The translations under genes and the position numbers were made by a program. The notes below the pieces were generated by a model. It worked only from the letters and a program-made list of their open reading frames with translations, was not told where the DNA came from and made no database searches. A DNA stretch of 64,000 nucleotides from Amorphophallus konjac (taxonomy: Eukaryota; Streptophyta; Magnoliopsida; Alismatales; Araceae). The stretch covers positions 198,440,102 to 198,504,101 of the forward strand of contig CM040125.1 in assembly GCA_022559845.1 (NCBI GenBank), written 5' to 3'. Shown one piece after another: positions 21,684 through 32,750 of the stretch; within the stretch, counting starts at the first letter, position 1; the number at the start of each line of letters is the position of its first letter.

Positions 21684-23198
21684 GAGCTAGGGCTCCTCGC
21701 GGGGGCATGTTGGAAGCACTCAGGATAATAATAAAATATCATTGTATCTTTTATCCATTTTATCGTGCGAGGATGTGCCAGTCATGTGTGTAGCAATGTG
21801 TTCAGGTTCCAAGACTGGGATGATCTGGAACCCAAGGTGCGCTCCGTCTCACTAAGAAGACGATGGTGGGCATTGGGTCGGGACTGGAGACCCGCCGTAC
21901 CATAATGCTCATGGCGTTAATTACATCCCCTGCGGTGGAGGGAAAAACATTTGATTAATCACCAAGAAATGGGACCGCATGGCCTATAAGTCGATTCCTA
22001 TTAAAAGAAGAGAGAGCGTCTTGAAAAGCCTTGAAAGCCCCACATCGTGGTGCGAAAAGGTGTTCAGAGCCGTATCGGTCACATGTTGACCATTTCATGT
22101 TCCGTGACCCGGCATACTTGTGTTGTGATTTTACCGACACGTCTATAATAATTTTTCGAGAGCTAGGGCTCCTCGCGGGGGAATGTTGGAAGCAATCATA
22201 ATAATAATAAAAGATCATTGTATCTTTTATAGGTTTTATCGTGCGAGGGCGTGCCAGTCACGTGTGTGACAATGTGTTCAGGTTCCAAGACTAGGATGGT
22301 CTTGAACCCAAGGTGCACTCCGTCTGACTAAGCAGACGATGGTGGGCATCGGGTCAGGACTGGAGACCTACCGTACCATAAAAGTCATGGTGTTAATTAC
22401 ATCCCCTACGGTAGAGGGGAAAACGTTTGATTAATCGCCAAGAAATGGGGCCGCATGGCCTATAAGTCAATTCCTATAAAAAGAAGAGAGAGCGTGTTGA
22501 AAAGCCTTGAAAGCCCAACATCGGGGTGTAAAAAGGTATTCAGAGCCATATCAGTCACATGTTGACCATTTCATGTTCTGTGCCCTAGCATACATGTGTT
22601 GTGATTTTACCGACACGTCCACAATGATTTTTTAGGAGCTAGGGCTCCTCGCGGGGGCATGTTGGAAGCACTCAGGATAATAATAAAATATCATTGTATC
22701 TTTTATCTATTTTATCGTGCGAGGATGTGCCAGTCACGTGTGTGACAATGTGTTCAGGTTCCAAGACTGGGATGATCTGGAACCCAAGGTGCGCTCCGTC
22801 TCACTAAGAAGACGATGGTGGGCATCGGGTCGGGACTGGAGACCCGCCGTACCATAAAGGTCATGGCGTTAATTACATCCCCTGCGGTGGAGGAAAAAAT
22901 GTTTGATTAATCGCCAAGAAATGGGGCCGCATGGCCTATAAGTCGATTCTTATAAAAAGAAGAGAGAGCGTGTTGAAAAGCCTTGAAAGCCCCACATCGG
23001 GGTGTGAAAAGGTATTCAGAGTCGTATCGATCACATGTTGACCATTTCATGTTTCGTGCCCCAACATGCATGTGTTGTGATTTTACCGACACGTCTATAA
23101 TGATTTTTTGGGAGCTAGGGCTCCTCGCGGAGGCATGTTGGAAGCACTCGGAATAATAATAAAATATGGTTGTATCTTTTATCGGTTTTATCGTGCGA
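21684..23198 (+). repeat. 476-bp tandem array, three full units plus a partial
   Basis: GAGCTAGGGCTCCTCGCGG starts at 21684, 22160, 22636 and 23112, an exact 476-bp step each time, and the fourth unit stops after about 87 bp. The phrase following it, TGTTGGAAGC, is LTR-like. Each unit holds a CTATWAAAAGAAGAG TATA-like stretch and an AGCCC(C/A)ACATCG motif of the kind seen in small TRIM elements. The units differ by scattered substitutions. Whether it is a satellite or a head-to-tail run of a short LTR is open. Confidence 0.8.
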
Positions 23199-24028
23199 GC
23201 TTCATTGGTATGTCTACGCAGTCACAGACCTTCGCCCGTATAACACCTTCCAGTAATGAGGTTGCGTTAGCGTAGAAGCTCTCAATGCGTCAACGTACCA
23301 CCTCATCCAGCAAAATCTTCTTCCAGCACAATGCAAAGCATAAGACAAATGACGAAACAAGGGTGAAAAATGGCCCAAGAGAAGCTTTTATGATTATGTA
23401 GTCGACTCCAGCAGTCCACGAAATCGATGCTAGTTCAGCCAGAGCCACCCAATAGATGAAGCAACAAAAGGCGACAACCTGTGCCGCATAGTGGTGACAA
23501 ATAGGTCATCATCGATGACAAATAGGCGATAAGGCTGATAAATACCTTCCTAAGGGTGAAAATGGACGACATATCAAAAAGCTTGAAAAGTGGTGAAGTG
23601 GAGTCGACTCAAATTACAAATGGAGTCGACTCCAATCATGTTGAGCTAAGGAGCTGATCAAAGGCGATGGCTAACGAGCGATAAGGGTGAAAAATAGCTC
23701 GTTATGGGTGACAAATACCTACTAGTGGTAACAAATAGCTGTCTAATGGTGAAAAATAGCTTTCTAACGGTGACAAAGAGCAAAAGGCGACGGCTCCAGG
23801 CGATAACGGTGAAAATAGAGGCTAAGGCTGAAAAATGGACAACAGGGCTGAAGGTGTTGAAAAATGAAGGAGAGTCGACTCCATGACACTTTGGAGACGA
23901 CTCCATTAGCAATGAAACTTCTAAAGGCTGAAGAAGAACTTTAGCGATGAAATAAGGGTGAAAAATAGGTCCTTAACACTGACAAATAGGTGTGTAAGGG
24001 TAAAAGATAACTTGTTAAGGGTGACCAA
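23199..24028 (+). mobile_element. Copia-2-type LTR fragment left of Copia-3
   Basis: Carries the same two motif classes as 54896 to about 56000: AGTCGACTCC sites in pairs at 23401/23423, 23603/23625 and 23874/23896 (22 bp each), and many GGGTGACAAATAGG or GGGTGAAAAATAG blocks. It ends at the ACCAA target duplication of Copia-3 (24024-24028) and resumes at 53892. 23199-23400 is unrecognised. Whether it is the 5' LTR of Copia-2 or a fragment of another copy is unclear. Confidence 0.5.
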
Positions 24029-24329
24029 TGTTGGGACGCTAAAGGGTGATCTAGAGGGGGGTGAATAGATCAATCACCCGTTAAAAATTTACTGCAGCAA
24101 AATCAAATGCGGAATGAAAACTTCTACTAAACAGATAGTGGGCACAATGCGAAAACCACCCAGAACAGATGAAGAACCATCCTAAGCAACCATCTACTGC
24201 GCAAAGATAGAAATATAGAATCTAAGCAAACCACAAAATAGTCACACAGTAGACAAAGGTTTTTAGGTGGTTCGGTCTTCCAGACCTACATCCACCCCAC
24301 ACTCAACCCGAGTGTGGCTTACTGCTGAC

Positions 24330-24535
24330 TCACAGCTTGAACCGCTGGGCCTCACAGCTTGCCTACAACCCGCTGAGCCTCACAGCTTGCTGTCCGAGGT
24401 ATCCACCTCGCCTGCTGAGCCTCACAGCTTGCTGTCCAGAGGAATACTCCTCTGTAAAACCCGCTGGGCAATACAGCTTAGCCGTCTACTGGAATCCACC
24501 ACTGCAAGTGCTGCCACACAGCTTGAACACAATAG
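24330..24535 (-). repeat. Copia-3 U5 motif array
   Basis: About eight copies of CCGCTGGGC-NN-ACAGCTTG and variants (CTGAGCCTCACAGCTTGC). The same motif, on the opposite strand, forms a longer array in Copia-4 (61430-61740), so it is kept in element sense. Confidence 0.7.
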
Positions 24536-24863
24536 TTTCGGAAGACAAAACAAAAGACAAACAAAATAAAAAGGAAATGTATCCCTGTTGGGAATATCGC
24601 TCAAACAAGTGAGCAACCTCAGATCTGGTTTTGAACCAAAGATCTGAGGAACGAACTCCTTCTCTCTCTCTCTCTCTTCTTCTTCTCTTCACACTCTGCT
24701 CGAGCTCTCTATCTCTCACTTTTTCTCTTCTGCTTCTTCTCTCTTTCTTTTCTTCTTCTTCTCTTTTCTCTGGATCGAACAGCTCTCTATTCTTTCTCTC
24801 TGCTTATGCTCTTCTCTTTCTCTCCTTCTGCTTCGATCAATCTTCATCTGTGGACGAAGGTTT

Positions 24864-24873
24864 CCTTTTATAA
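24864..24873 (-). promoter_or_regulatory. Copia-3 TATA box (3' LTR)
   Basis: TTATAAAAGG on the minus strand, followed by ACCTTCGTCCACAGATGAAG that is also found after the Copia-4 TATA. The matching position in the 5' LTR (52104-52113) reads TTATAAATGG. Confidence 0.65.
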
Positions 24874-25041
24874 GCAGTCACAGCAGGAGCAGCACTGGGC
24901 GCGTGTCTGCCACATTTCCCGCCCAAGTGTTTTGGCCACGTGTCATCCTGTCAGCCCTTCCAGCCTCGGATCACGTGCCCCTTCATTAAGCTTCACGAAC
25001 AGAGCCTGTCAGACAGAGAATTATCAGTTTAATGTCGACAC

Positions 25042-26495
25042 ATTGTATAGACTTCGTTCGATGCATCAAGCAATGTGTAGACTTGATAATTCGAAGATAA
25101 TGTATAGACTTTGCAGTGTGTGCAGTGATGCACAAGATGAAGTATGCACAATGGCTGTATGGACTTGGCGTTCTGAACAATGTACATACTTACTGTGAAG
25201 AACAATGCCCAAATGCAGTGTATGGACTTAGCGTGAATGCAATGCAAACACAAGAGTGTATAGACTTGATGAATGCGATGCAGACACACAGAGTGTGTAG
25301 ACTTGATGAACAATGCATTCTAGGCAAACCCTGTACAGACTTGAATGATGAAGCACACGATGCAATGTGAAGACTTTGAAGAACATATGCTGTATAGACT
25401 TCGAATCAATAGTTGCACGATGTACAGACATACTCGATGTACATACTTCCTATATGCTCAATACTATGCACAACAAATGTATATACTTGCTGTAAGGGAT
25501 GTGCAGACTTGATAAATGAACCAGTGTATAGACTTAGACAGTCTTGCTAACATGCATGAACAAAAGGCATTGTATATACTTGGCCAATGCAACGATGTAC
25601 AGACTTGCACAGCTCCAGCTACAGTGCAGTGTATGGACATGAAGAATGATGCATGTAACGGATGTATAGACTTTGCAATGTTCAACTAAGATGGAAGATG
25701 AGACGGACGGCTGGACAGACTTTCCACCAAGATGATGCATGAGATGCTAAACAGCCAAGGCTGTATAGACTTCTAAATGCAGACGAACGATGTATAGACT
25801 TGCCAAGGGAAAGACTGTACAGACTTGAGCACAGCAAAGCAATTGAATGTATAGACTTCACGATGTGTAGACTTGCAAGTGCAACGTAGGTAAAATCACC
25901 AGTGTACAGACTTGCTAGTTGCAACGTAGGTAAAATATACCAATGTATAGACTTGCATGAGACGGTGAATGAGACGATGAAGTCTATACAGACTTTAACA
26001 GTGAGACACTGGACGCTGTACATACTTGAAGATAATGCATGCTTCAATGTGAAGACTTCGCCTATGCATAAGACGCTAATTGAGACGGTCCAGTGTATAT
26101 ACTTATGATGTGCTACAAGATGGCAGTGTACACACTTGGTGTCCACTTGAGACGCTCAGTGAGATGGTGAGCAATGTACAAACTTTATGAACAATGCATG
26201 AATGTATAGACTTGTTCGATGAATGCATGAACAGGCCGGCTGTACATACTTGCCAATGTTCAAGTCCAATGTATAGACTTGCCATGTCTGCCCCAAAAGC
26301 GATGTATGAGCTTACGCAGTTAAAGGATGTATAGACTTATGTTCTAAACGATCACAAACATAACACAAGATAATGTATAGACATTGAGTGTGTAGACTTG
26401 TGTGTGTGCAGTGTGTAGACCTGTGTGTGTGTGCATTGTGTAGACTTGATGCACTGACTGTACACACTTCAAAAAGCGTGATGTATAGACATGCG
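25042..26495 (-). repeat. Array of about 45 TGTAYAGACTTG motifs in Copia-3 U3
   Basis: By hand count about 45 copies of TGTA(T/C)A(G/T)ACTTG and near variants, all in one orientation, lie 15 to 57 bp apart (mean about 32). The bases between copies are mostly unrelated. In element sense the motif is CAAGTCTRTACA. The array is repeated in the other LTR (52283 to about 53735). Confidence 0.85.
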
Positions 26496-26655
26496 AATCT
26501 GGGGGGTCGACCCATCTAAGTGCACTGATGCAATGTATGCACAAAGCAGATATTGAACTGAAGCTAACTGACAGAATGCAATGCATCTAAACTGACTCAC
26601 TATGTTGCTATCATCAAAACAACATAGCATATGCTTGTGCCTAAAAGGCACAACA

Positions 26656-28150
26656 TTCTCTCCCTTTTTGATAATGGCAACAAAGTGACAGTGAGTTATA
26701 TATTCTCCCCCTTTGACATGATCAAAAAGAAAGAAACATATGAGTGCAACATGCAGAATATATGCTCAAATATTCTCCCCCTGAAGTACTGACTCCCCCT
26801 GAATTATGGCTCCCACTTTGAGAAGGAATATGGACTGATGAAATAAATGATCAAAGGTAGGGAAGGAACATGAAGAGAATAAGGGGTCATTACACAACAG
26901 CTGAAGCAATGGTTCAGAAAAATGAGTATGATTATAAACGACTGTTAAAGTATAAGATTCAGCAATATACAGTCTTGAAAGAATTCAGGTTTAACAGTGA
27001 TAAAAATAGAGTAAAGCAGTTGACCACTGAAAATAGTTTTAGACTGCATTTATAGCAATGAATCTAAGGCACATGTTTTTAATAGAGAAGTCAGAAATAA
27101 TACCCTTTGTGATTAAACATGGAAGTTCAAGAAAGGTAACTTGAATATGTATTGAGAAAAATAATTTTCACTCAATGACTTTTGATTTCAAAGGGTTACA
27201 GCAGTTTGTTTTTCACTTTTTAATTTTCAGAAACTGAGCTAAGTGAATAGACCAGTGGCATTTATGCTTTTGACATTAGGTGTACACCTTGATCAGAGGC
27301 AGGTACCCCCAGTTACTAGGCATAAACTACTAGATCTATTTCAGATCAAGACCTGCAAGGAACAATTTTCACCTTTGACATTAAGGGCACACCTTGATCA
27401 GAGGCCAGTACCCCCAGTTACTTGGTGAAAAACTCCCCCTATAGATTTGACCCTATGAACAGAGGTAATCCGAAGCACTTCATGACTTATGAATTCTCCT
27501 GCTTTATTGGAGGAGATCACAGTTTGTCAGTGCAATTCAGCCATTACTCTGTCACTATGTTCAGCTCTTTACATTGATGATCTTATTTACTGCTGCCCTT
27601 ATTTCTTTTAGAGTGATTGTTTAAAAAATCAGTACACACTCTCATTTACTTTTTCTAGTCATTTCCAGTCTAACACTTTCAGGCATTAAAAAAAACTTAT
27701 ACTATTTTAACCACGAGACAAAGATTAAGAGCTATAAAAGTTTTCTTTTATCTCAATTTCTGAAGTGCAGACAGTAAACTCTTCAATTTATAAAAGTTAA
27801 ACCTTCAGTTCCTTTCAATTTGTACGTGTGATTCTTATAAGTGAACAATTGTAATAATCACAGCTCAATGTATAAACCGAAGTAATACTGTTGTTCAGTG
27901 AAGGTTAGGGAAATGATGGCAATTGATAAACAGTGATAGCAATAGGCAATAAGGTCCAATGGCATCTGATGTTAATGAATGTGAATGAATTGAATGGGGA
28001 CAATGAGAAGTGAAAAGATTCAAAGAATTGAACAGAACTCTCAGCTCCTCCTGACACCAAGATGCAAAAGATATGATATGCAATACACTGTTCTACATGC
28101 AGACTATACAACAAATCTGATAATGATGACCAAGCGACAGCATACAAGCT
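26656..28150 (-). other. Copia-3 3' internal noncoding region and polypurine tract
   Basis: In minus sense the tract AAAAAGGGAGAGAA (26656-26669) abuts the 3' LTR, and other AGGGGGAG tracts lie at about 26702, 26773 and 26790. A 60-bp segment containing ACACCTTGATCAGAGGC and CCCCCAGTTACT occurs twice, near 27283 and 27390. No coding domain was found. Confidence 0.65.
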
Positions 28151-28906
28151 TCCCCTGTAACGCCCGGTAATTTTGGAATAAGAATAAAAATATACATAAT
28201 GATAAATACATACCCTTATAAGTATATAATGTTTAATAAATTAAAATTTATTCAAATAAATAAATGGTCAGTGATATTCCTATAGGGTTGCTCAGATCGA
28301 ACCTACCTCTGATACCTAGGACAAGGACTAATTAAAGTTAAACAAATTATGAGGAATAAAATCCTTATATACATACAAATTATTAATGGGTATATGAGGG
28401 TTAGTAAATAACAAGTTATTTTTAAGTAAGGCATTTAATGCAATGTAGCAATCTTGATACAAATAAGATTTTTAAATAAATCAAATTAAAATAAAAGATA
28501 AGTAAATAGATGACATAAATGAATAAATCATTAATCAAGAGGAAAATAACGCCTTTTATCAAGGCGCTAATTCAAAAGGAAACGCCTCTGTCTAAGATGT
28601 TAATTTAAAAAGGACGCCTACACCCTAGGGCGTCAAATTTCAAACGACGAGAAATAAAATTAAGGAAAGGAAAGGAAATGCCCTCCACCTGGGCACGTTT
28701 TATACAAGAAACGACGCTTGACAAGGTATCAATTTAAATTAACGCCCTCACTTAGGACGTTAATTCAGTTCGAGTTTCGTTCCACCCAGGAGACTATCCA
28801 GAGCATGTTTCTGGATAACTACGGGGGAGATTTATTATAGTAAGAACTCTAATGGGGAAATATTACTTCCAATACAACACTAACTCCATTAGGATCATAA
28901 GAACCC

Positions 28907-28914
28907 TATAAATA
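28907..28914 (+). promoter_or_regulatory. TR-GAG TATA box
   Basis: TATAAATA in CCCTATAAATACCC; the same sequence is at 33107-33114 in the 3' LTR. It places transcription start near 28940, so about 2.4 kb of the LTR would be R/U5 leader. Confidence 0.65.
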
Positions 28915-29995
28915 CCCTCCTGATTCACCCAGACCGCTACTTTAGCGATCTGTTCCATCGAGCTATTACGGTCAGCTATAAAGAACTCAGGTTTGCTCTT
29001 CTGTGTGTATCACCTTCGATAAGTATCTGAAGATTATTAATATCTTCATCTTTATCCTCTTCCTCTACAGGTTGCCTGTGGTGTGAAGATGATCACCCCT
29101 TTTGACTGAAGATCGGGTATTCTTCGTCCATCTTCACCTTCTGCCTCTCCTTTATCTCCTCCAAGACATCATACTCTGTTCGTAACAGAGTACCGTTTCA
29201 TCATCCGGTTAATCTTTAACAAAAGGTAGGTTTTCTCAAGATCGTAGCCCAAACTAGCTTAAGATCTTAATAATATCATCGGTCGTGCATGCATATAGTT
29301 TTATTGTGGTTTCAGATGTTTTCTATGTAATTTCAAAAAGAAACGCCCTTGACAAGGGCGCTAATTTAAAGAAGCGACCCACATTAGGGCGCTAATTATT
29401 GTTTTGACGCCCTGCCCAGAAGTCGTCAATTGCATGTAATTAATAAATACCCACGTTTAAAATTTAATATCTATGTAACCATGAATCTAATATATTGCAT
29501 GAGTATACCCGTAAAATCCTGCTATTTTTCCTGTCATGATCATGTACCCTTGTTCCTGAAATTTTATTATCTAGAAACTCTACTGTTCATATGAAAATTT
29601 GATAAATCCTGAAATAATGACCTCCTGTAAGTCGTCTCTTATAAAAGTGACGCCTTGAACCAGGGCGCGAATTTGAAAGTAACACCCCTGTCCAAGGCAC
29701 GTTTTTATTAAAATTCCAGAATATAGAAATTTTTTCAAAATAGAAATATATAATGGACGACTGCTGTATAAGTCGTCAAATCATAAATAAACGCCCCTGT
29801 AGAAGGCGTTAATTTGATAAGCAATGACTTAGATTAAGTCGCTATTTTTCTGTGTTACTATTTGGAACTGTTTTCTGTTAACCGAGGGTTTTATATATAT
29901 AATTATCTGGCACTATATTTCCATTCCGTGAATATAGTCCCATGTTTCACGATGGTTTATCGCCTTACCCCTCAATTCTCGGTGACATACAAGCT

Positions 29996-30103
29996 CTCCA
30001 TTGGACATTCCATTCCTTTGGACTAGCGAGTTAGTCATAGAGACCTCCGTAAGACTCCTCGAGCCTTGGATTCCCTCAAGGCCGACTGAGCGGGTTGTAC
30101 CAT
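29996..30103 (+). other. Leader segment shared with the gypsy-like element, copy 1
   Basis: Aligns with 38468-38572 from CTCCATTG to GGTTGTACC. It contains the hairpin GCCTTG-GATTCCCT-CAAGGC (30063-30082). See the copy at 38468 for the altered but still paired stem. Confidence 0.65.
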
Positions 30104-31326
30104 AAAAACCTTTCACACTATTTTGCCATGTCACTCTATAGAAACATGGTATACCGGCCCTTATGATATGCTAATGGATATCATGAGAATATTCTTAATG
30201 GGGTAAGAACATCATGCCACTAATAGGCTGTTCTTGTAGACCTCAATTCTATATCAAATAGGTGACCATCTGGATATGGACACTCAATTGTCATGGTACC
30301 CAAGTTAGGGAACCAATTCCACCCAGTTTATCGACATGTCATGGTTTATGTGCTTTGCGTGGGTTTTATCGCCAGTATGTCCTTACTCAAGGGCCTTGCC
30401 CTTGAATTCCATAAAAATCTTATCTTATCATCCTATTAAAGCTTGTTCTTGAAATTCCTTATTGGCTATAAATTATCGTGGATGTCTAGATCTATCTTTA
30501 ATGCTGTGCATATAAGGGCCCGATCTGGTCCTGGGAGGAGCACCCAAAAGTACTAGTGCCCATGGGAGTTGTAATGATCACGGTGTCTTACATTGCACCG
30601 AAGTACTCTTTCTCTTGATCTTTGGCATTCCACACTCTCTCTTTCTAGCGTGCGTGACTCGACTTGCGTGACTTTACTAGCGTGGCCCGACACGGGCAAA
30701 GTACTTGCGTGAAATAGCCAATAATCTATAAAGTCTCTCATGAATATCTCTTGTTTAAGACTCACTTGGATGTTTTATATACGACGTGTTATTCTATTGA
30801 TTAGTTTTACTTGCTCAGTTCTTCCTACATGCATAGCCATATTGCATTTGCATGTGAAAAATTGTAATTACTTAAACCCATTGCTAGTTCTTGAGATATA
30901 ATTTCCTACTGAGCGTTCGCTCACTCCGTTTTATTCCAACATCTTTAAGGTGATCAGGTGGCTAGCGAGACCGAGACTCACACGGGCGGGACAAGTGTGT
31001 AAGCGAGCTTCGGAAACTAGTGAACCCGAGTCTTTTATCTTTCTTGAGTCTAGATAGTATTGTCTAGCTAAGTTAGCTTATCGTCTCTTATTCAGTTATC
31101 TTATCTAAGTCTGTTAGTATGTCGTTTCCTTTCTTTCCATTGTGATGGAGTCTCTAAGTTGGAAAACAAGTTCTTGTAAGAGATCTATATTAGAAATAAA
31201 ATTTCTATTGTTGTTCAAAATTATTTTTGTCTTATGCCATTGCTCTTGATCGTTCATGACTGTTTAACTGCCACGTTCCGAGCAAACGACACGTTCCGCT
31301 GCTATCGGTTCGGGGCGTGACAGAGG

Positions 31327-31338
31327 TGGTATCAGAGC
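31327..31338 (+). other. TR-GAG primer-binding site
   Basis: TGGTATCAGAGC, four bases after the LTR, matches initiator tRNA-Met. Confidence 0.88.
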
Positions 31339-31590
31339 TTCGGCTTTCACATTCTCCAGTTGTTATATCCTCCAGTTATTAAGTCCCAAGGATAGGTCAT
31401 CCTTGTTAGTCATATCAGAGCTTCGGCTTTCATATCCTCCAGTTATTTGGTTCGAATGATAGGTCAAGTATCCTTGTCAGTCCTATCAGAGCTTCAGCTT
31501 TCACATCCTCAAGATTATTAGGTTTCAATGATAGGTCAAGTATCCTTGTCAGTCATATTAGAGTCGGTTTTCAAAATCCTTAGATTGTTA
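31330..31590 (+). repeat. Tandem repeat carrying PBS-like sequences
   Basis: TATCAGAGCTTCGGCTTTCA recurs at 31330, 31413 and 31484 (third with one change), with a decayed copy TATTAGAGTCGG at 31556; the steps are 83, 71 and 72 bp. The first copy overlaps the primer site. Shared GATAGGTCAAGTATCCTTG segments lie between. Confidence 0.75.
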
Positions 31591-31766
31591 AGTCCAAGTT
31601 ATAGGTTGAGTATCCTTGCCGGTCATCCTATAGGAAATCCGTGAGAGATGGGGTAGAACTTGGGGTTAAAGTTATAAAAGAAAGATAAAGTATTTACATT
31701 TCATTGACATTAATTCTTGCGTCAATAAATTATCTCCCCACTCATCCTTGCAGGAACCTAGATAAA

Positions 31767-32234
31767 ATGGAAACATCTAAGCCAAGCTTTGTTCATGAGA
31801 TGATCTTAGTGGATATCCAAGCTTACGCGGACCTTGTCAAGAGAGTTCAAGAGCTAGAGAAAATGGTGGAAGAAAAAGAAAGAGTTGAAGGGAAGGATCG
31901 AACAGATGACTCTGAAAAGTTCACCGTTACTAAGAAAAGGATAAATGAGGGTGATATTTCACAAAGGTGTAAGAAATGTCAGAAATGTAAGGAGTGTAAT
32001 AAGAAGGAAGCTTCGGCAGATCGCTCGCAAGATAAGTGTAAATCTCGTGGAAGATATGGTCACAAATCGAAGAAGTGTTGGTGGAGTTCGGGAGCGTGTC
32101 TGCGTTGCGGGAGCTTAGATCATAAGATAGCAGAATGCCCTATTCTAACCAAGAAGCCTCCAAGAGGAGTTCAAGATTTAACCAAACTTGCCAAAGGGAA
32201 GGTTGCGGAAGGTACCCCTCACCCGAAATCATAA
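31767..32234 (+). CDS. TR-GAG gag-like zinc-knuckle protein
   Basis: About 155 residues from the ATG at 31767 (good AAAATGG context); an in-frame ATG at 31704 would add 21 residues. The N-terminus has a short acidic helix likely to coil (VKRVQELEKMVEEKERVEG). The middle is Lys/Cys-rich (CKKCQKCKEC). The C-terminal half has a first knuckle with one missing cysteine (CKSRGRYGHKSKKC) and an intact CX2CX4HX4C knuckle (CLRCGSLDHKIAEC) at about residues 120-133. There is no capsid core, protease or pol. Such gag-only products are expected to bind the element RNA while another element supplies enzymes. The frame is intact. Confidence 0.75.
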   Translation: METSKPSFVHEMILVDIQAYADLVKRVQELEKMVEEKERVEGKDRTDDSEKFTVTKKRINEGDISQRCKKCQKCKECNKKEASADRSQDKCKSRGRYGHKSKKCWWSSGACLRCGSLDHKIAECPILTKKPPRGVQDLTKLAKGKVAEGTPHPKS

Positions 32235-32335
32235 ACTAGCTCTTTTTACATACTTAAGATTTCTTCTGTATAAGCCCATAATAAGTTCTCTGTTAGGAAT
32301 GGAAGATGATGTGAATTTGGGGACCAAATTCTTTT

Positions 32336-32348
32336 AAGTGGGGGAGGG
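32336..32348 (+). other. TR-GAG polypurine tract
   Basis: AAGTGGGGGAGGG directly before the 3' LTR. Confidence 0.85.
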
Positions 32349-32750
32349 TGTAACGCCCGGTAATTTTGGAATAAGAATAAAAATATACATAATGATAAAT
32401 ACATACCCTTATAAGTATATAATGTTTAATAAATTAAAATTTATTCAAAGAAATAAATGGTCAAGTGATATTCCTATAGGGTTGCTCAGATCGAACATGC
32501 CTCTGATACCTAGGACAAGGACTAATTAAAGTTAAACAAATTATGAGGAATAAAATCCCTATATACATACAAATTATTAATGGGTATATGAGGGTTAGTA
32601 AATAACAAGTTATTTTTAAGTAAGGCATTTAATGCAATGTAGCAACCTTGATACAAATAAGAATTTTAAATAAATCAAATTAAAATAAAATATAAATAAA
32701 TAGATGACAAAGAGCCTAAATGAATAAATCATTAATCAAGAGGAAAATAA

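Larger units (their letters stand above)
24029..26655 (-). repeat. Copia-3 3' LTR
   Basis: 2627 bp. In minus-strand sense it has a U3 of about 45 copies of a 12-bp motif (25042-26495), a TATA box at 24864-24873, pyrimidine/purine-rich sequence just downstream, and a U5 with a second motif array (24330-24535). The Sirevirus signature ACCACCTAAAAA...TGGATGTAGG is at 24260-24297 in inverse form. Confidence 0.92.
28156..31322 (+). repeat. TR-GAG 5' LTR
   Basis: 3167 bp with a TATA box at 28907-28914, dyad clusters on both sides of it, and a conserved leader segment at 29996-30103. Compared with the 3' LTR it has lost several CG sites to TG or CA, for example near 28680 and 29695. Confidence 0.92.

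Noticed and set aside
21684..23198. 5S rRNA gene array or Cassandra TRIM
   Set aside because: The 476-bp unit does not contain the conserved 5S sequence that I looked for on either strand.
25682..26146. Long open frames inside the Copia-3 LTRs (both LTRs)
   Set aside because: They follow the motif array; composition is simple and positions correspond in both LTRs, as repeats would.
25042..26495. CRISPR-like appearance of a short repeat with unique spacers
   Set aside because: The word is degenerate, spacing is irregular (15-57 bp), it lies in a retrotransposon U3 in both LTRs, and the genome is plant.
29913..30134. 73-codon minus-strand frame repeated at 34113-34334
   Set aside because: Duplicated because it lies in both LTRs; better explained as part of the structured leader segment.
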